Positions 1 through 5,469 of a DNA stretch of 8,732 nt are shown piece after piece; position 1 is the first letter of the stretch, and each line of letters begins with the position of its first letter. Both the position numbers and the translations under genes were made by a program. The stretch is from Candidatus Sifarchaeum marinoarchaea (GTDB taxonomy: Archaea; Asgardarchaeota; Sifarchaeia; Borrarchaeales; Borrarchaeaceae): NCBI GenBank assembly GCA_016294985.1, contig JAECRW010000060.1:1-8732 (forward strand). The letters are read 5' to 3'. A model generated the notes under the pieces. The model made no database searches. It saw nothing but the letters and a program-made list of their open reading frames with translations, and was not told the origin of the DNA.

Positions 1-68
1 TTTTATCTTTCTATTCAGATATGCTAAATATCAAATAATCAATCTAATAAGTAAAATGCAAAAAGTGG

Positions 69-76
69 CTTAATAG
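69..76 (+). promoter_or_regulatory. possible TATA element ahead of the membrane glycosidase-like gene
   Basis: CTTAATAG, preceded by an A-rich stretch, lies about 34-41 bases before the ATG at 110. An archaeal start site about 25 bases downstream would leave a leader of roughly 12 bases. The first 109 bases are AT-rich throughout and contain other TATA-like strings, for example around 23-30, so the choice is weak. No other feature was seen in this leader. Confidence 0.25.
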
Positions 77-109
77 CTTGTATTATGGTAATATACGGTA
101 GATATAACT

Positions 110-1657
110 ATGAAACTAATGTTATTCATATCAAAAAAGAGAGTTAAGGTTAAAAAATTAGCCTTATTTCTGGTTATAGTATTAACCTCTTTGCAGGCAT
201 TAATTCTCATATTTCCTGAAGTTAATAGAAAATTTTTAGAGCAATACATTAATTTCTCGTTTTATGATCCGCTTCTGGGATATTTTATTATTGCAGGGAT
301 AGTTATCCTCTTTGGTATTGTAATAGTAGGTAATGTATTCTTTGTGAAAAAGACATTTTTGAAGAAAAAGAAATTATTGAACCGAAAGCGTAAGGTATCA
401 GTAGTAGTTTTATTTTCGTTTACCATTTTTTTGCTAATTTCAGGTTTTGGATTTTTTGAACACAATACTGTAATTAATATTGAAGAAAGAGTAGGAATTA
501 TCAAAATGGATTCATTTTTCTGGTGGAATACTAATAATATTGATAAAGGAATCAAACTTGCAAAAGAAATGGGAATAAACACAGTTATTATTAGCGGAGG
601 AGGCACAGCAACCTATTATCGGTCTAATATAGTGCCTTATAGAATGAACGATCAAGCACATCATGTATTTGAGTATATTGTCTATAAGGCAAAAGAGGCA
701 GGATTGAATGTTTATGTAGGAATGAGATTATCATGGGATATGACAGATGATCCTAATAATCCTAATGATACTACTGCATATACTAATTACTGGGCTTTAG
801 ACAGAGACGGTACTCCTTGGGGAACAAAAGAGGGAAGAAGAAACTGGTTAAGTCCTTCTTATAATCAGGTTAAAGAATTATACATCTCATTAGCACAAGA
901 AATCTTAGAACGATATAATGTAGATGGTCTTGTTTTAGATTTTATTAGATATATAGATCATCCTTCTTATGACCAGCAATCAAGATTAGAGTTTAAAACA
1001 ATTTATGGTATAGATCCTATAGAATTAAATCCTCATTCTGGCAGTATCCAGTGGTTTTGGTTTGAAAAGTACATGGTTAATAAAATTAATGAGATTGTTA
1101 TGGAGATTTCTTCAGTTTGTAAGAAGAACAATGCCTTATTAGGTACTTACTGTTTCACAGCAATAAAAAGAGATTCACTAATTAGTGGAAATGATGGATG
1201 GTTTATCGGGCAAGATTGGATTTACTGGGCAGAAATGGGTTATGTAGATATGGTTTATTCATTGTCAACGTATGTTGATGATATAAATAAATTTAAACAA
1301 AATCTACAGTTTTCAAAAGCAGCTGCTGGTAACACTCCAATCATTTTTGGTATTATAAGAAGCCCTGATGATTTAAATGATAAGATTCATGCTATTAGAT
1401 TAGTAGGTGGAAACGGTTTCTTCTTTTGGGATTTTGAGGATAACATATTTGCTGATTCTTCCTTTAAGGAACGATTTCAAAAATCACAAATCAATCCTAT
1501 AATAGAGTTATCACTGAGAGATTTTATGATTAGAGAGCTGAAAAAGTTTGCATGGTTAATAGCAATAATAATGGGAGAGATTTCTATTCTTGTTATGATT
1601 AACTCAGAGAGGGAAGAATTTGATTTCATAGATATTGATGAATATACGGGTAACTAA
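110..1657 (+). CDS. membrane-anchored glycoside-hydrolase-like TIM-barrel protein (GHL10/DUF187-like)
   Basis: This 515-residue protein probably acts on a carbohydrate at the outer face of the membrane. Three hydrophobic segments lie at about residues 17-36, 57-79 and 97-115, and a fourth at about 478-497. Lys/Arg-rich stretches at 8-16 and 80-96 flank the membrane segments, so by the positive-inside rule the domain at 116-477 should face outward. That domain looks like the GHL10/DUF187 'family 10 glycosylhydrolase-like' barrel: a start near VGIIKMDSFFWW, then at 245-282 a block with WLSP followed by RYNVDGLVLDFIRY. D277 in this block is the candidate active-site acid. A late strand reads GFFFWDFED (436-444). 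The tail after the last membrane segment is short and acidic. The gene stands alone and converges on a uridylyltransferase-like gene. It is visibly AT-richer than the ligase and synthase genes. The family is fairly sure; substrate and activity are unknown. Confidence 0.7.
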   Translation: MKLMLFISKKRVKVKKLALFLVIVLTSLQALILIFPEVNRKFLEQYINFSFYDPLLGYFIIAGIVILFGIVIVGNVFFVKKTFLKKKKLLNRKRKVSVVVLFSFTIFLLISGFGFFEHNTVINIEERVGIIKMDSFFWWNTNNIDKGIKLAKEMGINTVIISGGGTATYYRSNIVPYRMNDQAHHVFEYIVYKAKEAGLNVYVGMRLSWDMTDDPNNPNDTTAYTNYWALDRDGTPWGTKEGRRNWLSPSYNQVKELYISLAQEILERYNVDGLVLDFIRYIDHPSYDQQSRLEFKTIYGIDPIELNPHSGSIQWFWFEKYMVNKINEIVMEISSVCKKNNALLGTYCFTAIKRDSLISGNDGWFIGQDWIYWAEMGYVDMVYSLSTYVDDINKFKQNLQFSKAAAGNTPIIFGIIRSPDDLNDKIHAIRLVGGNGFFFWDFEDNIFADSSFKERFQKSQINPIIELSLRDFMIRELKKFAWLIAIIMGEISILVMINSEREEFDFIDIDEYTGN

Positions 1658-1658
1658 T

Positions 1659-1738
1659 CCAGAAAGTACCGACGCTTTAGTGTGGTAATATCTTGCGACA
1701 CCTTCTGGTCTCCACCGAACAGTTCGTACTAAAGCGTC
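1659..1738. repeat. inverted repeat / potential structured RNA between convergent genes
   Basis: GACGCTTTAGT at 1671-1681 is perfectly repeated in inverse as ACTAAAGCGTC at 1728-1738. In plus-strand RNA the stem could extend inward by four more pairs, three of them G-U (1682-1685 with 1724-1727). A second complementarity, CCAGAA at 1659-1664 with TTCTGG at 1703-1708, crosses the first and would give a pseudoknot-like arrangement. The loop also contains CGAACAGTTCG (1716-1726), itself palindromic around one base. The element begins two bases after the stop of the upstream gene. It has no T-tract of the usual archaeal terminator kind and no obvious target-site duplication. It could be a 3' UTR structure, a small miniature element or a protein-binding site. 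Confidence 0.6.
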
Positions 1739-1775
1739 TATGAAATTAGATTTTAAGACCGATTTATTAATTTAG

Positions 1776-2861
1776 TCACCAAATACTTCTCAAATCGCTG
1801 GCTACATCTTCAGGTGCTGTTTCGATGATAGGTTCAGCATAGAAGTTTTCCATAAATGCAGTATCACCGGTATAAAAAGGTCTTAATACAGGTCTAGATA
1901 TCATTTTTACATGAACTCTAAAGAAATTGCTCAAATCAATATCAATAGGACCAGAATAAATTGTAAGATTTAGGCTTCGAACGTGTCGTTTCTCCCATAA
2001 CCCTGTAAAGATCTTTGAAAGCCCTTCTGAAAAAGCTCTAATTAAGGCTTCATCAAATACACGAAAATGGGATATTGGGCGCGTCACGATACCGATTACC
2101 TCATTCTTTCCCATCGGCGCATAATTAGTCAACCATGAAATATCTCCGCTTTTACCAATGAATCGTTCTTTCAGCCACGTCTCAGTTTCCACTAAATCAG
2201 TCCAATAGTTAGTACCATGCACTTCGTGATATTCTTGGCTTTTCTGAAGGAGTTCAAGTAATTTTCCAGAACCTTTAATGTCGCTTGTAATCTGTGTATG
2301 TGGGTGCACGATCGAAGCACCAGCCGGTGGCATGTAATTCATGTTTATTGAACAGAATTTTATTTCACTGTTCAATTCGAATACCCTGCTGAAATAATCA
2401 ATACTCACGGTAAAACAATCTTCTAGCAGTTCCTTCGTTATTTCGTTTAGCCCAAGAAAATGGTCTTCCGATAAAACTCCTACTGCGTGGTGTTCTGCAA
2501 ACGGGAATAGATTTGGTAGAAGAACGAATTTTCCTTTTTTTAAACGTCCTTCAGGTGTCACTTCTGGCGGGAATTTAGGCGTCGTCGTTTCTAGATTCTC
2601 AGGACAGAAGAAGCATTTTTCACGCGTCCTCTTAAGTACTTCTTTTATGGTTTCATCATAGTCTGATGGTGCATGTGCTTGCTTAACACGCAGACTCCTA
2701 CCTAGATTTATACGACACCAGTAACCCAATAAAGGATTCTTTCGAAATTCTATTTCTTGCTCATCAAGTTCGAAATCCTTTAAAGGGCTCAATAACCTAG
2801 CTGTTCTTATGAATCTATCAAACTTAAGTGCAGGGGGATCTTCACTTTTCCATTCTTCCAT
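1776..2861 (-). CDS. galactose-1-phosphate uridylyltransferase-like nucleotidyltransferase
   Basis: A 361-residue member of the GalT branch of the HIT superfamily, which transfers a nucleotidyl group between sugar phosphates through a nucleotidyl-histidine. Numbered from the ATG at 2861, the sequence shows CxxC in CFFCPEN (C83, C86), a later SEDH (H134) and HPHTQ (H186-P-H188-T-Q190). These match the zinc ligands and catalytic His of GalT. The end, VHVKMISRPVLRP, resembles the GalT HxHF-PP-LR block, but the first His of that pair is Arg. The ATG is chosen over an in-frame TTG at 2882, seven codons upstream, because the TATA box at 2896-2903 predicts a transcript start near 2875, inside the longer version. 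GTGTGA five bases before the ATG could serve as ribosome binding site. No other galactose-pathway gene is nearby, so the sugar is uncertain; an ADP-glucose phosphorylase-like role is an alternative. Confidence 0.8.
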   Translation of the reverse strand: MEEWKSEDPPALKFDRFIRTARLLSPLKDFELDEQEIEFRKNPLLGYWCRINLGRSLRVKQAHAPSDYDETIKEVLKRTREKCFFCPENLETTTPKFPPEVTPEGRLKKGKFVLLPNLFPFAEHHAVGVLSEDHFLGLNEITKELLEDCFTVSIDYFSRVFELNSEIKFCSINMNYMPPAGASIVHPHTQITSDIKGSGKLLELLQKSQEYHEVHGTNYWTDLVETETWLKERFIGKSGDISWLTNYAPMGKNEVIGIVTRPISHFRVFDEALIRAFSEGLSKIFTGLWEKRHVRSLNLTIYSGPIDIDLSNFFRVHVKMISRPVLRPFYTGDTAFMENFYAEPIIETAPEDVASDLRSIW

Positions 2862-2895
2862 TGTATTCACACTCAAAAGCAATTGTTGTACTCGC

Positions 2896-2903
2896 TTATA
2901 TAG
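2896..2903 (-). promoter_or_regulatory. archaeal TATA box for the uridylyltransferase-like gene
   Basis: On the minus strand this reads CTATATAA, preceded by TTAAAAG, which is suitable as a BRE-like element. A transcript start about 25 bases downstream falls near 2875. That leaves a leader of about 14 bases to the ATG at 2861 and excludes the upstream TTG as initiator. Confidence 0.6.
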
Positions 2904-2950
2904 CTTTTAAGGTTGGTTTAGATTATTATTTATGAGTTTTTAGTTGAAAC

Positions 2951-2965
2951 GAAAAAATCAAGAAG
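2951..2965 (-). terminator. T-rich terminator after the PH-like gene
   Basis: Read on the minus strand this is CTTCTTGATTTTTTC, about 36 bases beyond the stop of the PH-like gene. Pyrimidine-rich T tracts without a strong hairpin are the usual archaeal termination signal. The AT-rich stretch 2904-3000 holds no gene. Confidence 0.4.
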
Positions 2966-3000
2966 GAATAACAATTCGCTTTTAATGTAATCTATCACAA

Positions 3001-3342
3001 TTACTGGCTTATTTGCACCTCTCTTACATGCCTCATGACCTCTTGAGCCTCTTTTTTCGAAAGGGCTTCTATTTTCTTCTCACTGCCGGGCACGGTAATT
3101 GTAATGTTGGAAAACATCATGCCTTCATCTATCGAAATATTTGTGATCGCCTTATAAGGAAAATCTTCAAGCGTTTGTCCTACCATCTTAGGAATACGAA
3201 AAATCAGACGTTTGTTAGTTACTATGAGTTGAGGTGGGTATACCGCATCCTTTAATGGAGAGGTATCAGCAACATAAAGAACGTTTTCGTCAGTTGCTAA
3301 ATAATTTTTTAGTTTTTTAGCGAGCCGTTCCACTTTTCCCAT
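3001..3342 (-). CDS. small PH-like domain protein (YokE/bPH type)
   Basis: A soluble 113-residue protein that appears to be a single pleckstrin-homology-like domain of the prokaryotic YokE/bPH kind. It shows the hallmark strand pair of these domains, LIVTNKRLIFRIP (residues 39-51), followed by DFPYKAITNISID (60-72) and a strand pair ending in ITITVP (80-85). A closing amphipathic helix runs from about 94 to 108. There is no signal peptide or membrane segment. Such domains bind lipids, proteins or each other in bacteria and archaea, but no reaction can be assigned. The ATG at 3342 is preferred over an in-frame TTG two codons upstream because GGAGG at 3350-3354 is seven bases from the ATG and only one from the TTG. 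It is 75 bases downstream of an unknown gene on the same strand and might be co-transcribed with it. Confidence 0.7.
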   Translation of the reverse strand: MGKVERLAKKLKNYLATDENVLYVADTSPLKDAVYPPQLIVTNKRLIFRIPKMVGQTLEDFPYKAITNISIDEGMMFSNITITVPGSEKKIEALSKKEAQEVMRHVREVQISQ

Positions 3343-3349
3343 AAGCAAG

Positions 3350-3354
3350 CCTCC
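3350..3354 (-). promoter_or_regulatory. ribosome binding site that decides the PH-like gene start
   Basis: On the minus strand this reads GGAGG. The spacing is seven bases to the ATG at 3342 and one base to the upstream in-frame TTG at 3348, so the ATG is the working start. Confidence 0.75.
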
Positions 3355-3403
3355 GTTCTCTGCAATTATAGAATCGGTAATTAATTAAAACACAACTGCC
3401 TCT

Positions 3404-3411
3404 CATATAAA
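3404..3411 (-). promoter_or_regulatory. possible TATA element for the PH-like gene
   Basis: TTTATATG on the minus strand lies just past the stop of the upstream gene. It predicts a start near 3382 and a leader of about 40 bases. Other AT-rich strings in the gap (3366-3390) compete, and readthrough from the upstream gene is also possible. Confidence 0.35.
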
Positions 3412-3417
3412 CCTTTT

Positions 3418-3849
3418 TTATTCGCTTCCTTTTTTCAAAAGTTTCGAGATTTTTGATAAGAATCGAGAGGCTTTTACTGTTTTTGCATCTACTTCATAGA
3501 TTTTACCATGTTCTAACACAAAATGACGAGTAAATGGGGGGTCATCAAACAGCCTATTGACTTCAGAAACAGTTTGATGTAATTGAACACAATGAGGCGA
3601 ACCATCTACAGTGAGAACTATGATTTCTTCTAATTCCGCGCTCTTTACCATTGTTGCAAGTTTGAAAGCGATCATATTCATATGATCTCGCTCAAGACAA
3701 ACTGATAAAGCAGCCCTGCCCTCACTATATTCTCCTAAAATATTAGGATGTTTCTCAGCAATACAGGTACCATATAAAAGTAATTTCTTTGTTTTCATGA
3801 TTTCCCAATCGCCCACATTCGTCGTCAAGAAGTCTCTGACATGATTCAT
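3418..3849 (-). CDS. unrecognised Cys/His-containing small protein
   Basis: I do not recognise this 143-residue protein as a named family. It is soluble, without signal peptide or membrane segment. Conserved-looking blocks are LLLYGTCIAEKHPNILGEYS (residues 23-42), then AALSVCLERDHMNMIAFKLA (46-65), then a strand IIVLTVDGSPHCVQLHQT (76-93). Cysteines sit at 29, 51 and 87 and histidines at 34, 56, 86 and 91, mostly inside these blocks, so a metal or redox centre is possible but unproven. The C-terminus is a Lys-rich helix (123-141). The start at 3849 is supported by AAGGGG five bases upstream. A second in-frame ATG at residue 18, just before the first clear strand, is an alternative. The gene diverges from an orphan 2-oxoacid:ferredoxin oxidoreductase gamma subunit with 89 bases between starts, which suggests a related role. 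Confidence 0.6.
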   Translation of the reverse strand: MNHVRDFLTTNVGDWEIMKTKKLLLYGTCIAEKHPNILGEYSEGRAALSVCLERDHMNMIAFKLATMVKSAELEEIIVLTVDGSPHCVQLHQTVSEVNRLFDDPPFTRHFVLEHGKIYEVDAKTVKASRFLSKISKLLKKGSE

Positions 3850-3938
3850 AGTATCCCCTTGATTAAGTTCAATGAGTCGATAAAGTTAAAAATAATATGT
3901 TGACGTATGTAAAGTTGATACATAGGGATGTGTATTAA
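3850..3938. promoter_or_regulatory. divergent promoter region with repeated TAAAGTT-like units
   Basis: This 89-base spacer must drive both the unknown gene (-) and the gamma subunit (+). AAAAATAATATG at about 3888-3899 is a possible plus-strand TATA element, giving a start near 3917-3920. Three similar units, TTAAGTTCA (3863-3871), TAAAGTTAA (3881-3889) and TAAAGTTGA (3910-3918), run in the same direction and might be binding sites, although the AT-rich context makes chance likely. Confidence 0.3.
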
Positions 3939-4496
3939 ATGTCACTATCGATTCGATTCGCCGGTTCAGGCGGACAAGGAACAATTACGGCAGGGGTTAT
4001 CTTAGCACGTGCCGCAACACTATATGAAAATCAATATGCTACTTTGTTTCAAAATTATGGGGCAGCAGCACGAGGCGGATTAGCAAGCTCTGAAGTGAAA
4101 ATTAGCCCTCACGAAATAATCTTCCCGAACGTTATACGACCAGAAATTCTCGTGGCAATGTCCCAGGAAGCAGTAGATAAGTATATTGATGATATAGCGA
4201 TTAATGGACTTCTTATTTATGATGAAGGGTTAGTGAAAGAAGCCACACCAAAATCCGAATCTATCAAGAAACTAGGAATCAAAGCCACCCAGACAGCTAT
4301 AGATCTCGGAAATAAGGTAGTCGCGAATATAATCATGCTCGGTTTCTTAGTCGGCGTCACAGAAGTAGTTTCGAAGGATACAATAGAGAAAGCTGTGCTT
4401 GAAGTAGTACCAACAAAATATAAGACTATAAACGTGAGAGCGCTTGAAGTCGGCTTTGCTATGGCCGATAAAGTGGCAGAGCAAATCAAGAAGTAG
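3939..4496 (+). CDS. 2-oxoacid:ferredoxin oxidoreductase, gamma subunit (KorC/PorG type)
   Basis: This 185-residue protein is the full-length gamma domain of the 2-oxoacid:ferredoxin oxidoreductase superfamily. These cytoplasmic enzymes convert a 2-oxoacid and CoA to acyl-CoA and CO2 with reduction of ferredoxin. Visible hallmarks are GSGGQG (residues 9-14), FQNYGAAARGGLASSEVKIS (37-56), the FPNVIRPEILVAMSQEA stretch (62-78) and NIIMLGFLVG (130-139). The ATG at 3939 immediately precedes the first strand, and GGGATG lies eight bases upstream. In most genomes the gamma gene sits beside alpha, beta and often delta genes; none is present here. Upstream is a divergent unknown gene and downstream is a toxin-antitoxin pair. 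The sequence looks closest to the 2-oxoglutarate/KorC branch, but pyruvate, indolepyruvate or 2-oxoisovalerate enzymes cannot be excluded. Family certain, substrate not. Confidence 0.9.
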   Translation: MSLSIRFAGSGGQGTITAGVILARAATLYENQYATLFQNYGAAARGGLASSEVKISPHEIIFPNVIRPEILVAMSQEAVDKYIDDIAINGLLIYDEGLVKEATPKSESIKKLGIKATQTAIDLGNKVVANIIMLGFLVGVTEVVSKDTIEKAVLEVVPTKYKTINVRALEVGFAMADKVAEQIKK

Positions 4497-4499
4497 TAA

Positions 4500-4509
4500 A
4501 CTTCTTTTT
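4500..4509 (+). terminator. T-rich tract after the gamma-subunit gene
   Basis: ACTTCTTTTT follows the stop by a few bases and is a typical archaeal termination signal. Confidence 0.4.
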
Positions 4510-4564
4510 AGCAACACATCTTCTATAGCTTGTTATCGAAGATTTGTTCATTTTACCGAATTGC

Positions 4565-4583
4565 ACTTTTTTTAAGAAAAAGT
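4565..4583. terminator. A/T hairpin in the gap before vapBC
   Basis: ACTTTTT (4565-4571) and AAAAAGT (4577-4583) form a perfect 7-bp inverted repeat around a five-base loop, midway in the 225-base gap 4497-4721. It may be a terminator or simply an AT-rich coincidence. Apart from this and the promoter/operator at the right end, I see nothing else in the gap. Confidence 0.3.
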
Positions 4584-4682
4584 AACCACGAAGGTTTTTT
4601 ACGGTCTTTAAAGAAGTGAAATACAAGTGCACTAAAGAATTTATACTAAAAATAATGCCTATAGTTAATTTTTCTAGTAAAA

Positions 4683-4690
4683 TATAAATA
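4683..4690 (+). promoter_or_regulatory. TATA box of the vapBC operon
   Basis: TATAAATA preceded by AGTAAAA (BRE-like) predicts a transcript start near 4711 and a leader of about 11 bases to the antitoxin ATG at 4722, with AGGGG at 4712-4716 as ribosome binding site. Confidence 0.6.
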
Positions 4691-4709
4691 GTGAATTATC
4701 GAACTATTT
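4686..4709. promoter_or_regulatory. inverted-repeat operator of the vapBC operon
   Basis: AAATAGT (4686-4692) and ACTATTT (4703-4709) are perfect inverted 7-mers separated by ten bases, so the half-site centres are 17 bases apart. The left arm overlaps the TATA box and the right arm ends at the predicted transcript start. This is the expected place for autorepression by the AbrB-type antitoxin or the VapBC complex. Confidence 0.55.
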
Positions 4710-4721
4710 CTAGGGGATCTT

Positions 4722-4970
4722 ATGGTTATAATCAAAGTCACAAGAAATTCACAAATAACTATCCCAAAGGACATAAGAGAAAAATTAGACATAAAAGAGG
4801 GAGATATAGTAGAAATTAGGACCGAGCTTGGAAAAATTGTTATAGAAAAAATAGAAAATGACATATGGGACGATTGCAGCGATTTTCTACCTGAGAATTT
4901 TGAAAAGATATTGAAAGAAATAAGATCAGACGCTACAAAACGATTTAAACGGATGGGCATTCTGCCATGA
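4722..4970 (+). CDS. vapB: AbrB-type antitoxin of a VapBC-type module
   Basis: An 82-residue protein with an N-terminal SpoVT-AbrB swapped-hairpin DNA-binding domain at about residues 2-46. The diagnostic run is VTRNSQITIPKDIREKLDI followed by KEGDIVEI and a closing strand KIVIEKI. The C-terminal segment (about 47-82) is rich in Asp, Glu, Lys and aromatic residues and is the likely toxin-binding tail. The family dimerises, neutralises its PIN toxin and represses its own promoter, and a perfect inverted repeat over the TATA box is the obvious target. The start is supported by AGGGG about five bases upstream. Its last codons overlap the toxin start by four bases (ATGA), the usual translational coupling of such pairs. 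The name vapB here marks the module type, not an assigned orthologue. Confidence 0.85.
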   Translation: MVIIKVTRNSQITIPKDIREKLDIKEGDIVEIRTELGKIVIEKIENDIWDDCSDFLPENFEKILKEIRSDATKRFKRMGILP

Positions 4971-5407
4971 AGATCTTTTTTAACACAAGTATACTTGTGG
5001 ACATAGATAGAAGAAATGAAGTTGTTATAACTCTTTGTAGAGAGCTTAGAAAAGAACATGAAATGACTATAAGCACAGTAACAGTTTCAGAGATTTTAAC
5101 TGGTTCATTTCTTAGAAAAGATTTTGAGAAGGCAGCATTAAAAGCTAAAAAAGTTTTGGGACAATTTTCTTGGATTGAACTAGATGGAAAAGTCGCAGAG
5201 AAAGTTGGGCAATTAAACGCTTATTTGATTTCTCAAGGATTACCGATCGAATGCCAAGATGTTATAATTGCTGCATCTTGTATTTTAACAAATTCAGATT
5301 ATCTTTTGACGAGAAATAAAGCACATTTTGAAATAATTCCTGCTTTAGAGAATAAACTTTTTACGCCTGAAGAGTTTATCGAAAATGTAATTAAAAAGAA
5401 TTTGTAA
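4967..5407 (+). CDS. vapC: PIN-domain toxin of the VapC type, first Asp replaced by Asn
   Basis: A 146-residue single PIN domain. VapC toxins are metal-dependent ribonucleases that cut tRNA or rRNA and are held in check by VapB. The usual opening D-T/S-S-x-L-V/I-D appears here as FNTSILVD, so the first metal-binding acid is N6 (codon AAC). The other hallmarks are present: E42 in VSEILTG, D98 in ECQDVIIAASCI, and the LLTRNKAHF block (113-121), in which the position often held by a fourth acid is His. The C-terminal 25 residues form an acidic/Lys helix. Length and order are normal and the frame is intact, so this is not a decayed gene, but activity may be lost or changed. It is translated with the upstream antitoxin through the ATGA overlap. 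Confidence 0.85.
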   Translation: MKIFFNTSILVDIDRRNEVVITLCRELRKEHEMTISTVTVSEILTGSFLRKDFEKAALKAKKVLGQFSWIELDGKVAEKVGQLNAYLISQGLPIECQDVIIAASCILTNSDYLLTRNKAHFEIIPALENKLFTPEEFIENVIKKNL

Positions 5408-5410
5408 CTC

Positions 5411-5443
5411 TGCATTTTTTGTAAAAATAAGATTTTGAAAACC
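5411..5443. terminator. T-rich tracts on both strands between convergent genes
   Basis: A T run at 5415-5420 on the plus strand follows the toxin stop. TTATTTTTAC on the minus strand (5421-5430) lies about 40 bases beyond the ligase stop. Together they could end transcription from both sides in the 62-base convergent gap. Confidence 0.35.
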
Positions 5444-5469
5444 AAGAGGCACTAAACTAATTTTGTGCT

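Noticed and set aside
262..606. 114-residue minus-strand open frame inside the membrane glycosidase-like gene
   Set aside because: It is a shadow of the opposite strand, with a Thr/Ile/Pro-rich composition that is the complement of the real coding sequence.
1716..1726. T-arm-like GTTCG string suggesting a tRNA or tRNA fragment
   Set aside because: No acceptor, D or anticodon arms can be drawn around it; it is simply part of the CGAACAGTTCG palindrome.
1671..1738. Miniature transposable element with terminal inverted repeats
   Set aside because: The arms fit, but the flanks (TACC on the left, TATG on the right) show no target-site duplication and no second copy occurs in the window, so this was not called as a mobile element.
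4626..4633. AGTGCACT palindrome as an operator
   Set aside because: It is only eight bases, about 55 bases upstream of the vapBC TATA box, and the perfect repeat at 4686-4709 is a far better candidate.
4646..5059. 137-residue minus-strand open frame across the antitoxin gene
   Set aside because: It is antisense to the clear AbrB and PIN genes, its protein is Ser/Ile/Phe-rich with no recognisable domain, and no ribosome binding site or promoter supports it.
5448..5467. GCAC/GTGC hairpin just beyond the ligase stop as an intrinsic terminator
   Set aside because: The stem is only four reliable pairs around a long AT loop and no T run follows it on the minus strand.
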